The position numbers and the translations under genes were made by a program. Positions 1 to 8,287 of a stretch of DNA of 49,588 bases are shown piece by piece. The notes beneath the pieces were generated by a model. The model saw only the letters and a program-made list of their open reading frames with translations, ran no database searches and was not told where the DNA came from. Origin of the DNA: JBDHTS01 sp044221445 (GTDB taxonomy: Bacteria; Pseudomonadota; Alphaproteobacteria; Micavibrionales; Micavibrionaceae); NCBI GenBank assembly GCA_044221445.1, contig JBGAPF010000018.1:1-49588 (forward strand). Reading direction: 5' to 3'. The first letter of the stretch is position 1. Every line of letters starts with the position of its first letter.

Positions 1-72
1 ATCAGCCGGGAGGGCAAGCCGCTGAGGCTGCCGGAATCGCTGGTCCGGGCCCTGACAGAAACAGGTGCTTGA
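1..72 (+). CDS. ybgC: YbgC acyl-CoA thioesterase, C-terminal end (partial)
   Basis: Only the last 23 codons are inside the window; the frame ends in TGA at 70-72. The visible tail contains KPLRLPESLVRALTETGA. This matches the usual end of tol-pal associated YbgC hotdog thioesterases, where a 'P-x-R-L-P-x-x-L' segment precedes a short helix. The gene ends two bases before the tolQ ATG, which is the normal ybgC-tolQ order in proteobacteria. The assignment rests on this tail and on position, because the catalytic part lies outside the window. Confidence 0.72.
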   Translation: MSREGKPLRLPESLVRALTETGA

Positions 73-74
73 GA

Positions 75-830
75 ATGGATAGAACGGTAGAAGCGGCGGA
101 TCTGGGCGGCAGTTTCAACGGCGATTTGTCGATGACGGGGCTGTTCCTTCAGGCCGACCTTGTCGTCAAGATCGTGATGACGATCCTCATGATCGCATCG
201 GTCTGGAGCTGGGCGATCATTTTCGAAAAACGGACCACGCTGAAACGCCTGAACAGCCGGGCCAACAAGTTCGAGGATTCGTTCTGGTCGGGCGAACCGC
301 TGGACAAACTTTACCAGCGCGTAAAAAAGGGCAAGCTGGACCCTCTCCTTAAAACGTTCTGCGCGGGTATGGAGGAATGGCATAACGGCGTCGCCAACGG
401 CGTACCGTCGTCCGAAAGCCTGCAGGCCTCCCTGCGCCAGCGCGTCGAACGGGCCATGGGCAACAGCATCAACAAGGAAATGAACCATCTTGAGCGCGGC
501 ATGACATTCCTAGCCAGCGTCGGTTCGACGGCCACCTTTATCGGCCTGTTCGGCACGGTGTGGGGGATCATGCACGCCTTCACATCCATCGCGCACACCA
601 ACAACACCAGCCTGGCCGTCGTCGCGCCGGGCATTGCCGAGGCACTGTTCGCGACGGCGCTCGGCCTGGTCGCGGCCATTCCGGCCGTGGTGGCCTATAA
701 CATCTTCACCAATGGGCTGGATCGCTATGCCGACCGGATGGACGCGTTTTCGAACGAATTCACCACCATCCTGTCGCGCCATCTGGATTCGCACGATAAC
801 AATAACAGCAGCCGCAGGAAGATCGCCTGA
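75..830 (+). CDS. tolQ: TolQ, inner-membrane proton-channel subunit of the Tol system
   Basis: TolQ and TolR form the proton-motive-force-driven stator that energises TolA during outer-membrane constriction. The 251-residue product has three hydrophobic segments, near residues 27-48, 142-168 and 187-211. The last two carry the MotA/TolQ/ExbB signature: VGSTATFIGLFGTVWGIM, followed by GIAEALFATALGLVAAIP. I chose the ATG at 75. An in-frame TTG six bases upstream overlaps the ybgC stop and is less likely. The stop codon overlaps the tolR ATG (TGATG at 828-832), so the two are translationally coupled. Length and order are typical of the family. Confidence 0.96.
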   Translation: MDRTVEAADLGGSFNGDLSMTGLFLQADLVVKIVMTILMIASVWSWAIIFEKRTTLKRLNSRANKFEDSFWSGEPLDKLYQRVKKGKLDPLLKTFCAGMEEWHNGVANGVPSSESLQASLRQRVERAMGNSINKEMNHLERGMTFLASVGSTATFIGLFGTVWGIMHAFTSIAHTNNTSLAVVAPGIAEALFATALGLVAAIPAVVAYNIFTNGLDRYADRMDAFSNEFTTILSRHLDSHDNNNSSRRKIA

Positions 831-1294
831 TGGGCGCGGGGCTTCAGGGCGGCGGATCATCCCGCCGGATCGGAGTGGCGGGCCGCCGCAGCCGTTCCCA
901 CCACCGGGTGTCGGAAATCAACGTCACACCTTTCGTCGATGTCATGCTGGTGCTGCTGGTCGTCTTCATGATCACCGCGCCGCTGCTGACTTCGGGAGTG
1001 CCCGTCGACCTGCCGAAATCGGACGCCAAGGCAATCACCCAGGAAGATAACAAACCGCTGGAGATATCTTTGGCCAAGGACGGCAGCATGTATATCGGCG
1101 AGACGGCGGTGGAAAAAGACAAGCTGGTCAACCTTCTGACCGCCATGACCGAAAACGACCCGGAGCGCCGGATCTTCATCCGCGCCGATATGGGCCTGAA
1201 CTACGGGCAGGTGATGGATATCCTGGGCCTGCTGAACGGCTCGGGGTTCCGGAAAGTCGCCCTTCTATCGGTCCAGTCCGCAAAAGCGCCATAA
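830..1294 (+). CDS. tolR: TolR, TolQ partner with periplasmic domain
   Basis: TolR is the ExbD-type partner of TolQ. It has one N-terminal transmembrane helix and a periplasmic domain that engages peptidoglycan. The 154-residue protein has a basic cytoplasmic start, then EINVTPFVDVMLVLLVVFMI around residues 26-45. The aspartate in FVDVML is the conserved proton-carrying residue. The C-terminal region (about 70-150) contains the expected IRADMGLNYGQVMDIL segment. It overlaps tolQ by one base, and the 90-base gap before tolA holds no other gene. Confidence 0.96.
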   Translation: MGAGLQGGGSSRRIGVAGRRSRSHHRVSEINVTPFVDVMLVLLVVFMITAPLLTSGVPVDLPKSDAKAITQEDNKPLEISLAKDGSMYIGETAVEKDKLVNLLTAMTENDPERRIFIRADMGLNYGQVMDILGLLNGSGFRKVALLSVQSAKAP

Positions 1295-1408
1295 TTTTAA
1301 GAATAATACGGGAACTGGACGCTATGTTCAGGGGCAAGGAAAGCCTTTCAATCGTATCCTCGCCGGGATATTTCAACAAGACGGATGCAGCAGCAAGGAA
1401 GGGCGGTC

Positions 1409-2290
1409 GTGGCAGTCCAGCGGTATGACGAAACGGCACGCGGCATGTCGGCACCGGTTGTGGTGTCGCTGGTGTTTCACGCCTGCATTCTGCTGCTGGC
1501 CATCGTCGGGATTCCCTATATCGTTCCAAAGACGCCGGAGATCGAACAGCCGATACCGGTCGAGGTTGTAACTGTCGCGGAAAAAAGCCAGGTCAACCGT
1601 CCGGCGGCAACTCCCCAGAAATTCGAAATCCCTAAAAAGGCCGAGGAGAAGGAGCCGCCCAAACCGACGCCGCCGACCCATACGGAAAAGCCGCCGCCGG
1701 CTCCGACCCCTCCCAAGCCCCCCGAACCCGTCAAAGCGGAACCCAAGCCTGAGCCGGCCGAGGACGCCCTCGCGCCGCCCGAAAAAGAACTGAAAAAAAT
1801 AAAGGCGCCCCCAAAGAAACCGGAAAAGCCGGTAGAAAAAGTTGAAAAGGCCGACGCCCAGGAAGATTTCAACGCCCTGCTGAAAAACCTTGAGGCGAAC
1901 AAGCCGACGGCGGCGGCCCCAGACGCGCCCGTCAGCGACGCGCAGCCGACACCGAACGCCACGCTGGCCGACCAGATGACGATGAGCGAAATGGACGCCG
2001 TCCGCAAACAGCTTGGCGAATGCTGGAAACTTCTGGCCGGCGCGCGCTACGCCGAGGATCTTGTGGTCGAGATCCGGATGATCATGAATCCGGACAAATC
2101 GGTGCAGAGCGCCCAGATCGTCGACCAGCTTCGTTATAACGCCGATACTTTTTATCGCGCGGCTGCTGACAGCGCGTTGCGTGCGGTGTATGATCCGCAC
2201 TGCAATCCACTTCAGCAATTGCCGGATGGCAAATACAGTCAGTGGAAAGACATGGACGTTTACTTCGACCCAAGGGAAATGCTGCAATGA
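1409..2290 (+). CDS. tolA: TolA, periplasm-spanning Tol protein
   Basis: TolA links the TolQR motor to TolB and Pal across the periplasm. The protein has a membrane anchor near the N terminus (SAPVVVSLVFHACILLLAI). A long Pro/Lys/Glu-rich linker follows, roughly residues 40-150, replacing the Ala-rich helix of enteric TolA. A TonB/TolA-like C-terminal domain of about 100 residues ends the protein (LGECWKLLAGARYAEDLVVE onward). The start is uncertain. A GTG at 1409 has AAGGAAGGG just upstream and gives 293 residues. An ATG at 1385 (301 residues) has no clear ribosome site, and an ATG at 1445 would begin right at the anchor. The stop overlaps the tolB ATG (ATGA). Confidence 0.9.
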   Translation: MAVQRYDETARGMSAPVVVSLVFHACILLLAIVGIPYIVPKTPEIEQPIPVEVVTVAEKSQVNRPAATPQKFEIPKKAEEKEPPKPTPPTHTEKPPPAPTPPKPPEPVKAEPKPEPAEDALAPPEKELKKIKAPPKKPEKPVEKVEKADAQEDFNALLKNLEANKPTAAAPDAPVSDAQPTPNATLADQMTMSEMDAVRKQLGECWKLLAGARYAEDLVVEIRMIMNPDKSVQSAQIVDQLRYNADTFYRAAADSALRAVYDPHCNPLQQLPDGKYSQWKDMDVYFDPREMLQ

Positions 2291-3600
2291 AAAAGATTTT
2301 TTTCGCCTGCCTGATGCTGCTGATCGTTTCGGTGCAGGCGCATGCGCAAACGAAAGTCGTCGTAAACAGCGGGGGCAGGATCGAACCGCTGCCGATCGCC
2401 ATTACACAGTTTTTCGTCCAGCCGGGCGCGGATGCCCAACTGGCGACAGGCATGCCGGAAGTCATCACCAACAACCTGAAAGGCAGCGGCCTGTTCGCGC
2501 CTTTGAACCCGACCGCGTTCGTGCAGGACCCAACGTCGATCCAGAAAGACGGGCCGCGGTTTTCGGAATGGCGGGCGATCAATGCCAAGGCCCTGGTGAC
2601 CGGCACGGTCACGCGCTCGCCCGAGGGCCGCACCCGCGTCGAGTTCCGGCTGTGGGACGTCTATGGCGAGAAACAGATGATCGGCATGGCCTATACCACC
2701 ACGCCTGAAAACTGGCGCCGCATCGCGCATATCATTTCAGACGAGATCTACAAACGGATTACGGGCGAGGGCGCGTATTTCGATTCGCGTATCGTCTATA
2801 TCGCCGAAAGCGGCCCCGCGACCAACAGGGTCAAACGCCTGGCGATCATGGACCAGGACGGCTTCAACAACCATTATCTGACCGACGGTCGCTCGCTCGT
2901 CCTGACTCCGCGCTTTTCACCGAGCGAGCAGACCATCACCTATATGGCTTATTACAACAACAAGCCGCGCGTTTATCTGTATAACATCGATACCGGCAAG
3001 CAGCAGGTTCTGGGTGATTTCCCCGGCATGACCTTCTCACCGCGCTTTTCTCCCGACGGTTCGAAGATCGTCATGTCGATGATCAAAGGCGGCAACAGCG
3101 ATCTTTACATCATGGACCTGCGCAGCCGTTCAGTATCGCAACTGACCAGCACCACGGGCATCGACACCAGCCCGTCCTTCTCGCCGGACGCACGCCAGAT
3201 CGTGTTCGAATCCGACCGCGGCGGGACACAGCAAATCTACGTCATGAGCGCCAGCGGCGGCGAAGCCAAGCGCATTTCCTATGGCCAGGGCCGGTACGCG
3301 ACGCCTGTCTGGTCGCCGCGCGGCGACCTTATCGCCTTTACAAGGCTGTATCAGGGGCAGTTCTATATCGGCGTCATGCGTCCCGACGGCTCCGGCGAGC
3401 GCCTGCTGACCAACGCCTATCACGTCGAAGGCCCCACCTGGTCGCCGAACGGCCGCGTCATTGCCTTTTTCAAATCCACGCCGAGCGGCGACACGCGCAG
3501 AGTCAAAGTATCGACCATCGACATCACAGGTTATAACGAGCATGAACTCGCGACACCCGGCGATGCGTCAGACCCGGCCTGGTCGCCCCTGAATCCTTGA
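2287..3600 (+). CDS. tolB: TolB, periplasmic beta-propeller of the Tol system
   Basis: TolB is exported to the periplasm and shuttles between TolA and Pal. The 437-residue product starts with a clear signal peptide (MKKIFFACLMLLIVSVQAHA, cleavage after AHA). A TolB N-terminal alpha/beta domain follows, up to about residue 170. A WD40-like propeller comes next, with repeated PRFSPDG / PSFSPDA / PVWSPRGD / PTWSPNG / PAWSPLNP motifs. The start overlaps the tolA stop by four bases. The next gene in most alphaproteobacteria, pal, is absent: the operon ends here at a strong terminator. Confidence 0.97.
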   Translation: MKKIFFACLMLLIVSVQAHAQTKVVVNSGGRIEPLPIAITQFFVQPGADAQLATGMPEVITNNLKGSGLFAPLNPTAFVQDPTSIQKDGPRFSEWRAINAKALVTGTVTRSPEGRTRVEFRLWDVYGEKQMIGMAYTTTPENWRRIAHIISDEIYKRITGEGAYFDSRIVYIAESGPATNRVKRLAIMDQDGFNNHYLTDGRSLVLTPRFSPSEQTITYMAYYNNKPRVYLYNIDTGKQQVLGDFPGMTFSPRFSPDGSKIVMSMIKGGNSDLYIMDLRSRSVSQLTSTTGIDTSPSFSPDARQIVFESDRGGTQQIYVMSASGGEAKRISYGQGRYATPVWSPRGDLIAFTRLYQGQFYIGVMRPDGSGERLLTNAYHVEGPTWSPNGRVIAFFKSTPSGDTRRVKVSTIDITGYNEHELATPGDASDPAWSPLNP

Positions 3601-3624
3601 TCAAGCGATCATAACGACAAAAAG

Positions 3625-3648
3625 ACGCCCTTTCCGGGCGTTTTTTTT
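3625..3648 (+). terminator. Rho-independent terminator after tolB
   Basis: A 6-bp GC-rich stem (ACGCCC / GGGCGT, loop TTTCC) is followed by eight T residues, 24 bases after the tolB stop. It is oriented to end the tol transcript. The facing rppH gene ends 18 bases further on. Confidence 0.92.
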
Positions 3649-3665
3649 AAGATATCGCGCCAATG

Positions 3666-4142
3666 CTAAATCGCTAAATCTCGAAAGGCCGACAGCACAC
3701 TTGCATACGTATCCCGTTTGAAGGGAACGATCATGTCCGGCACCTGCTCGAGGTCTACCCACTGCCAGCGCCCGAATTCGGGCGGATTGTAGGCGTCGAT
3801 GCGGATATCGGAATCGGCGCCCGTAAAGCGGGCCGCGATCCAGGTCTGTTCCTGCCCGCGGAATTGCCCGTTCCAGAGTTTGCCTAAAAGCCGGGGCGGC
3901 AGGTCGTAGATCAGTTTTTTGTCGTGGATGCGCAGGATGTCGGCTTTATCGGTGCCGATCTCCTCGCGCATTTCGCGAAAAAAGGCGGTTTTTTCATCTT
4001 CGCCCTCATCGATGCCGCCCTGGGGCATCTGCCACGCGCCGGGAGAATCAAGCCGCTCGCCGACGAACACCTTTCCCTCTTTGTTAAAAAGAGTGATGCC
4101 GACGCAGGGACGATAGGGAAGGCCGCTGAAATCCTGGGGCAT
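3666..4142 (-). CDS. rppH: RppH, RNA 5'-pyrophosphohydrolase (Nudix)
   Basis: RppH removes pyrophosphate from 5'-triphosphorylated mRNA and so triggers 5'-end-dependent decay. The 158-residue protein contains the Nudix box near residues 42-64 (GGIDEGEDEKTAFFREMREE then IGT), with the REMREEIG core. It also has the family segments SPGAWQMPQGG and a W-x-W-V strand. I chose the ATG at 4142. An upstream in-frame ATG at 4181 would overlap the preceding deacetylase gene by 32 bases and add a basic tail unlike the family. It lies at the end of the nadD-to-rppH run on this strand. Confidence 0.93.
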   Translation of the reverse strand: MPQDFSGLPYRPCVGITLFNKEGKVFVGERLDSPGAWQMPQGGIDEGEDEKTAFFREMREEIGTDKADILRIHDKKLIYDLPPRLLGKLWNGQFRGQEQTWIAARFTGADSDIRIDAYNPPEFGRWQWVDLEQVPDMIVPFKRDTYASVLSAFRDLAI

Positions 4143-4149
4143 CTGAAGG

Positions 4150-5074
4150 CTAACCGCCCGCCTGGGCCGAAAGGGGGGCAAGAACGAAGCCCTTGGCGGG
4201 CAGGGTCTCGATCCAGGCCTTGACGGCTTCGTACGTCAAGGGCAAAGGCTGGAGCACGGCAGTGGCGTGGCCGTTGCGCGCGGCCAGGTCTTCAAGCGCT
4301 TTCAGGCTGCCCTCCATATCCTCGCGGGTGACGGCGCCGGTCAGCCAGAGATCGGTATGAATATAGGGTTTACCCGGCGCGTTCTGGATGTCGGATCCGG
4401 CGGCCAGAGCGATGCCACGGCTGTAAATCGCATCGAGAACGGGCTGGGCATCCGGAGACTTGAGGAATTCGGGATCGGCTGAGCCAAGAAAACCCGCATA
4501 TCCCTGCGGCCTTGCCATCAGCCATGTGAGCTTGGCAAGGTTGTCCTGTTTCGGCGCGTCTTTGAGAAGCGTGTGCGGGCCAGGGTCGGTGCGGGGATAG
4601 GCGGCGGTCTGCATCGGCATCACCAGCCAGATTTCGTGGCCCGCGGTGCGGGAGTTGGCGATCAGCCCATCAGGCGCATCGGCATAGGGGGAAATGGCGA
4701 ACGAAATCTGCGGCGGCAATGCGGCGACGGCTGCTTCGGCGGCGGCCTTCGACAGGCCGAGATCGGTGAGGACCAGAGAAATAACAGGTTTGCCGGCAAC
4801 CTGGGCGGCATCGAAGGGCCGGCGATAGCGCCGTCGAGGGCATAGCGGCCTCTGGCGCGCGTTCCGCCGGCAGCGGTTCGAGGACGGGCGCAGGTATATC
4901 CTCGATGTTGATCGTATGCGAGGCCAGACGCATCTGCATGGTTTCAAGAGTCTTCGGCGCCTGATACTGCAACCACCCGGCACCCGACGCCAGGATAAGA
5001 GCCCCTACCATCAGGCCCTGGCCGAACGCCTTGCCCGAGAACTTTCCGTCAGTTCCAGGCGTCGCTGTCGTCAT
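4150..5074 (-). pseudogene. Divergent polysaccharide deacetylase (YibQ/DUF610 type), frameshifted
   Basis: Two frames together make one protein of this family, usually a membrane-anchored periplasmic protein encoded next to ctpA/envC. The N-terminal frame (from ATG 5074) has a membrane anchor (GLMVGALILASGAGWLQYQA) and a proline-rich linker up to about base 4840. The C-terminal frame resumes near RYRRPFDAAQ and carries the deacetylase-like core (KPVISLVLTDLGLSKAAAEA, ISFAISPYA, HEIWLVMPMQ). The C-terminal part sits +1 relative to the start, so the sequence has one base too many or two too few, around 4826-4850. The start overlaps the ctpA stop (ATGA). Either a recent mutation or an assembly error would explain it, since both halves look well conserved. 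Confidence 0.82.
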
Positions 5075-6621
5075 GGCGCAGGTTTATCGGTTTCCGGCGC
5101 AGCGTCCGGCGCTTTGCCTTCTGGGTTTTTATCGTCTGTTTTTCCGCCGTCTTTCGCATCGTCCGGGCCAGACGTTTCCTGTTTGGTCACTGCCGGCGTC
5201 TCGTCGGTGTGTTGCTGGCCGTACAGAGAGATGCCGGTCAAAACATCGACGGCGCGGGCCAGCTGGTAATCGTCTTTCAGCTTGTCATCGGCGTCGGTTT
5301 TGACCGCCTTGCCCTTGTCGTCTGTTTTGATCGCACCCTTGGGATCGGCCGCAGGCTTATTGCCGGGCAGGGCTTCGGCGGGCAAAGCGCCGTTGGGCTT
5401 GACGTCGTCAGGGTTGGACAGGGCGCCTTTCAAATCGGATTCGCGGATACGCTCCACATCCATCTGTTCAATCTTCGCCGGTTCGACGATTATGTCCGGG
5501 GTAATGCCCTTGGCCTGGATGGAACGGCCCGAGGGGGTATAGTAGCGCGCCGTGGTCAGGCGCATCGCCCCGTGACCTGGCAGCGGAATAACCGTCTGGA
5601 CCGAACCCTTGCCGAAGGACTGCGTGCCGAGCAGCAAAGCGCGACGATGATCCTGCAGGGCGCCGGAAACGATTTCGGACGCGGACGCCGAACCGCCGTT
5701 GATCAGCACGACCATCGGAAGGCCGCCGGTAATATCGCCGGGAGTTGCGTTGTCGCGCTTGGTGTCTTCCGGGTGACGGCCACGGGTGGAAACGATTTCT
5801 CCCTTGTCCAGGAAGTCGTCGGACACGCCGATAGCCTGGTCGAGCAGGCCGCCCGGATTGTTACGCAGATCGAGGATAAAGCCGATCAGTTTCGGCCCGA
5901 GCTGGGCCTTGATTTTTTCGACCGCGTTACGCGTGCCGCTGTCCGTGTTCTGGTTGAACGTGGTGACGCGGATATAACCGATCTTGTCACCCAGGACGTC
6001 CTGTTTCACGGACTGGATTTTAATGACATCGCGCAGGATGGTGACCTCGATAGGCTCGGGCACGTTTTCCCGGCGCAGCGTCAGCTTGATCGGCGTGCCG
6101 ATCTTGCCGCGCATCTTGTCGACCGCCTCGTTCAGAGCCATGCCGATAATCGGCGTGCCGTCGAGATGGGTGATGTAATCGCCCGCCTTGACGCCCGCGC
6201 GATAGGCCGGAGTGTCGTCGATGGGGGAGACAACCTTGATGACGCCGTTTTCCATCGTGACTTCAATGCCGAGGCCGCCGAATTCGCCGCGCGTCTGGAC
6301 CTGCATCTCCTTGAATTCGTCTTCCGCCATATAGGAGGAATGCGGATCGAGGCTGGTCAACATGCCGTTGATGGCGTATTCGACCAGTTTCTTGTCGGTG
6401 ACCGGTTCAACGTATTGCGCGCGCACACGCTCGAACACGTCGCCGAACAGGTTGAGTTCGCGGTAGGTGTCGCTGGCCGATCCCGCGGCGTCCTTGTTAT
6501 CAGAAGCGCCGCCCGCCTGTTCCCCTGTCCCGTCCTCCTGCGCCTGAACAGCGTGGTATCCGTAGAAACCCAGCATGCTGACGGCAAGCAGGGAGGCATA
6601 AAGCGATTGGCGCAGGCGCAT
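5071..6621 (-). CDS. ctpA: C-terminal processing peptidase CtpA (S41 family)
   Basis: This is a periplasmic serine protease that cleaves proteins from near their C terminus; in alphaproteobacteria it is linked to cell-envelope remodelling. The 516-residue protein has an N-terminal signal segment (to about residue 28). A PDZ domain follows near 110-195 (GEFGGLGIEVTMENGVIKVV), and then the S41 catalytic domain. The GGSASASEIVSG motif holds the likely nucleophile Ser313, with Lys338 in QSFGKGSVQT 25 residues later, the usual Ser/Lys dyad spacing. The last ~110 residues are acidic, lysine- and proline-rich low-complexity sequence. It lies 12 bases downstream of envC. Confidence 0.95.
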   Translation of the reverse strand: MRLRQSLYASLLAVSMLGFYGYHAVQAQEDGTGEQAGGASDNKDAAGSASDTYRELNLFGDVFERVRAQYVEPVTDKKLVEYAINGMLTSLDPHSSYMAEDEFKEMQVQTRGEFGGLGIEVTMENGVIKVVSPIDDTPAYRAGVKAGDYITHLDGTPIIGMALNEAVDKMRGKIGTPIKLTLRRENVPEPIEVTILRDVIKIQSVKQDVLGDKIGYIRVTTFNQNTDSGTRNAVEKIKAQLGPKLIGFILDLRNNPGGLLDQAIGVSDDFLDKGEIVSTRGRHPEDTKRDNATPGDITGGLPMVVLINGGSASASEIVSGALQDHRRALLLGTQSFGKGSVQTVIPLPGHGAMRLTTARYYTPSGRSIQAKGITPDIIVEPAKIEQMDVERIRESDLKGALSNPDDVKPNGALPAEALPGNKPAADPKGAIKTDDKGKAVKTDADDKLKDDYQLARAVDVLTGISLYGQQHTDETPAVTKQETSGPDDAKDGGKTDDKNPEGKAPDAAPETDKPAP

Positions 6622-6633
6622 ATGATGAAGTCC

Positions 6634-7842
6634 TTAACTGCGTAAACTCTTGAGTTTTGAAGCCGGATCGACCGGGCGGCCATTACGTCGCAGTTCATAA
6701 TATAGCGTGGCGCTTTCGTTACTGGAAGCCCCGTCAGGCATATTTCCTATCGGCTCCCCAGACTTTATGCTCTGCCCCACCGCAACGGAGATTTTGCCAA
6801 GGCCGCCGACCAGGCTGTGATAGTTGCCTTCATGTTCTATGATCACCATCTGGCCGTATTGCCGGAACGCCCCGGCGAACTTGACGATCCCGCCCATCGG
6901 CGCCACGGCCAGCGCGCCGGAACGGGTTTTCACGCGAATGCCCTGGCTGACGGCCCCGATATCGTCCTTGCCCCCGAAGCCCGTGATGACGGTTCCCGCG
7001 ACAGGCAGGCCAGCCGTACCGGCGCGCGGCAGGACCTGAGCGGTCTTTTTCTCGGGCTTCCGCGCAGCGGCTTCACGCTCCTGCTTCTCAAGGCGGGCGA
7101 CGAGGTCCCGAAGATTTTGCGCCTCCTTTGAAATACGGCTGACGGCGCTCTGGATCTCCTTGTAGTCGCTCTGGCTGGACTGAAACTGTGTTTTGCGCTT
7201 TTCGGCCAGGTCTTTGAGATCAGCATATTGCTCTTTCAATTTTGCGCCGGTCTGTTCCGCCTGTTCCCGTTCCGCCGCCAAGGCCGTTTTTATGTCCTGC
7301 AGATGGTCGAGGCTGGCGGCCAGATCGCCCGCGCGCGCCGTGACGCCGGGCAGGATGCCCTGCATCAGCATCGCAGACTGCGCGGTCTGAAGCGGCGCGC
7401 CCGGGCGCGCGATCATGGCCTCCGGCGGGATGCGGCGTATGCGTTCCAGCGCCAAAATCAGGTCGGAAATAGAGCCGTAATCGGATTCAAGCCTGGCGGT
7501 CAGGTCTTTTTCCTCGGCCTCCATAGCGGCGATGCGTTCGTCAAGCCCCGCCATCCGCTGTTCGTTTTCCTGGATCGAGGCGGCGAGTTTGACCAGTTCG
7601 CCCTGCGTCGCCTTCAGGCCGGTTTTGGCTTCGGAGACTTTCCTGGCGAGCGACTGCTCCTGCTTTTGCTGTTCGGCGAGCGTCTGTTCGACGGACTTAA
7701 GCTTGTCGGGGACCGCGGCGAAGGCAGGGAGAGAACAAAAAATCCCGGCCATGGCGATAAAGCAAAACAGCCGATAGAAACCGGCCCTGCCGATTTCGCC
7801 ATAGCGGTCATTGCGTTCAGTATATGGATTTTTACTGGTCAT
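6634..7842 (-). CDS. envC: EnvC-like murein hydrolase activator (coiled coil plus LytM domain)
   Basis: The gene encodes a 402-residue exported protein with a hydrophobic signal segment near residues 24-42 (FYRLFCFIAMAGIFCSLPAFA). A long coiled coil follows to about 270, then a C-terminal M23/LytM domain. The metal ligands of active M23 peptidases are missing: the HxxxD site reads AVSQGIRVKT and the HxH site reads LYYELRRNGRPVDP. This matches EnvC-type factors, which activate amidases rather than cut peptidoglycan themselves. The ATG at 7842 shares its A with the rlmH stop (TGATG), which fixes the start against a longer in-frame extension. gpmI, often found between rlmH and envC, is absent. 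Confidence 0.92.
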   Translation of the reverse strand: MTSKNPYTERNDRYGEIGRAGFYRLFCFIAMAGIFCSLPAFAAVPDKLKSVEQTLAEQQKQEQSLARKVSEAKTGLKATQGELVKLAASIQENEQRMAGLDERIAAMEAEEKDLTARLESDYGSISDLILALERIRRIPPEAMIARPGAPLQTAQSAMLMQGILPGVTARAGDLAASLDHLQDIKTALAAEREQAEQTGAKLKEQYADLKDLAEKRKTQFQSSQSDYKEIQSAVSRISKEAQNLRDLVARLEKQEREAAARKPEKKTAQVLPRAGTAGLPVAGTVITGFGGKDDIGAVSQGIRVKTRSGALAVAPMGGIVKFAGAFRQYGQMVIIEHEGNYHSLVGGLGKISVAVGQSIKSGEPIGNMPDGASSNESATLYYELRRNGRPVDPASKLKSLRS

Positions 7843-8279
7843 CAGGCCCGGTGGTATGGATGCCCGGTGACAATCTGCCGGGCGCGGTAAATCTGTTCGG
7901 CCAGCATAACCCGGGCCAGCATGTGAGGCCATGTCTGAATGCCGAAAGATAACAGAAAATCCGCTCTTGCCCTTATGGCCTCGCCATGACCATCCGCGCC
8001 GCCGATGGCAAAGACGACGCGACCGGTTCCCTTGTCTTCGAGCGTCTGGAGCTTCCGGGCGAAATCATCGCTGCCCAAAGCTTTCCCGCGTTCATCCAGC
8101 ACGAAAACATAGTCGGCATTCTGCAGCCGCGAGAGCATAAGAGGTTCCGGCGGCTTGCGGTCGTCGATTTCATGAAGATTAAGCTGCCAGCCTTTCAGGC
8201 GACCGGCATAGTCCGCATACAGATCGGCCAGCGGCCCGTTCTTGAGACGGCCGACCGCCGCGATTTCAAGCTGCAGCAC
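7842..8279 (-). CDS. rlmH: RlmH, 23S rRNA (pseudouridine1915-N3)-methyltransferase
   Basis: RlmH is a SPOUT-class enzyme that methylates pseudouridine 1915 in helix 69 of 23S rRNA on assembled 70S ribosomes. The 145-residue product shows the family hallmarks: a YVFVLDERGKALGSDDFA strand, the glycine-rich knot FAIGGADGHGE, and the C-terminal GHPYHRA tail that carries the catalytic tyrosine/histidine region. The start is a GTG at 8279, eight bases after the rsfS stop. No good ribosome site is visible, so it is probably translated by coupling. Confidence 0.95.
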   Translation of the reverse strand: MLQLEIAAVGRLKNGPLADLYADYAGRLKGWQLNLHEIDDRKPPEPLMLSRLQNADYVFVLDERGKALGSDDFARKLQTLEDKGTGRVVFAIGGADGHGEAIRARADFLLSFGIQTWPHMLARVMLAEQIYRARQIVTGHPYHRA

Positions 8280-8287
8280 TGTTCAAG

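Noticed and set aside
1324..1425. Alternative upstream start for TolA at ATG 1324
   Set aside because: That ATG is in a different frame and closes after about 33 codons, so it cannot extend TolA.
5209..6645. A 478-codon open frame antisense to ctpA
   Set aside because: The S41 protease on the other strand is clear; the antisense peptide is low-complexity and motif-free.
6634..7842. Active M23 endopeptidase
   Set aside because: The histidine/aspartate metal ligands of M23 enzymes are absent from the LytM domain, so an EnvC-type activator is the better call.
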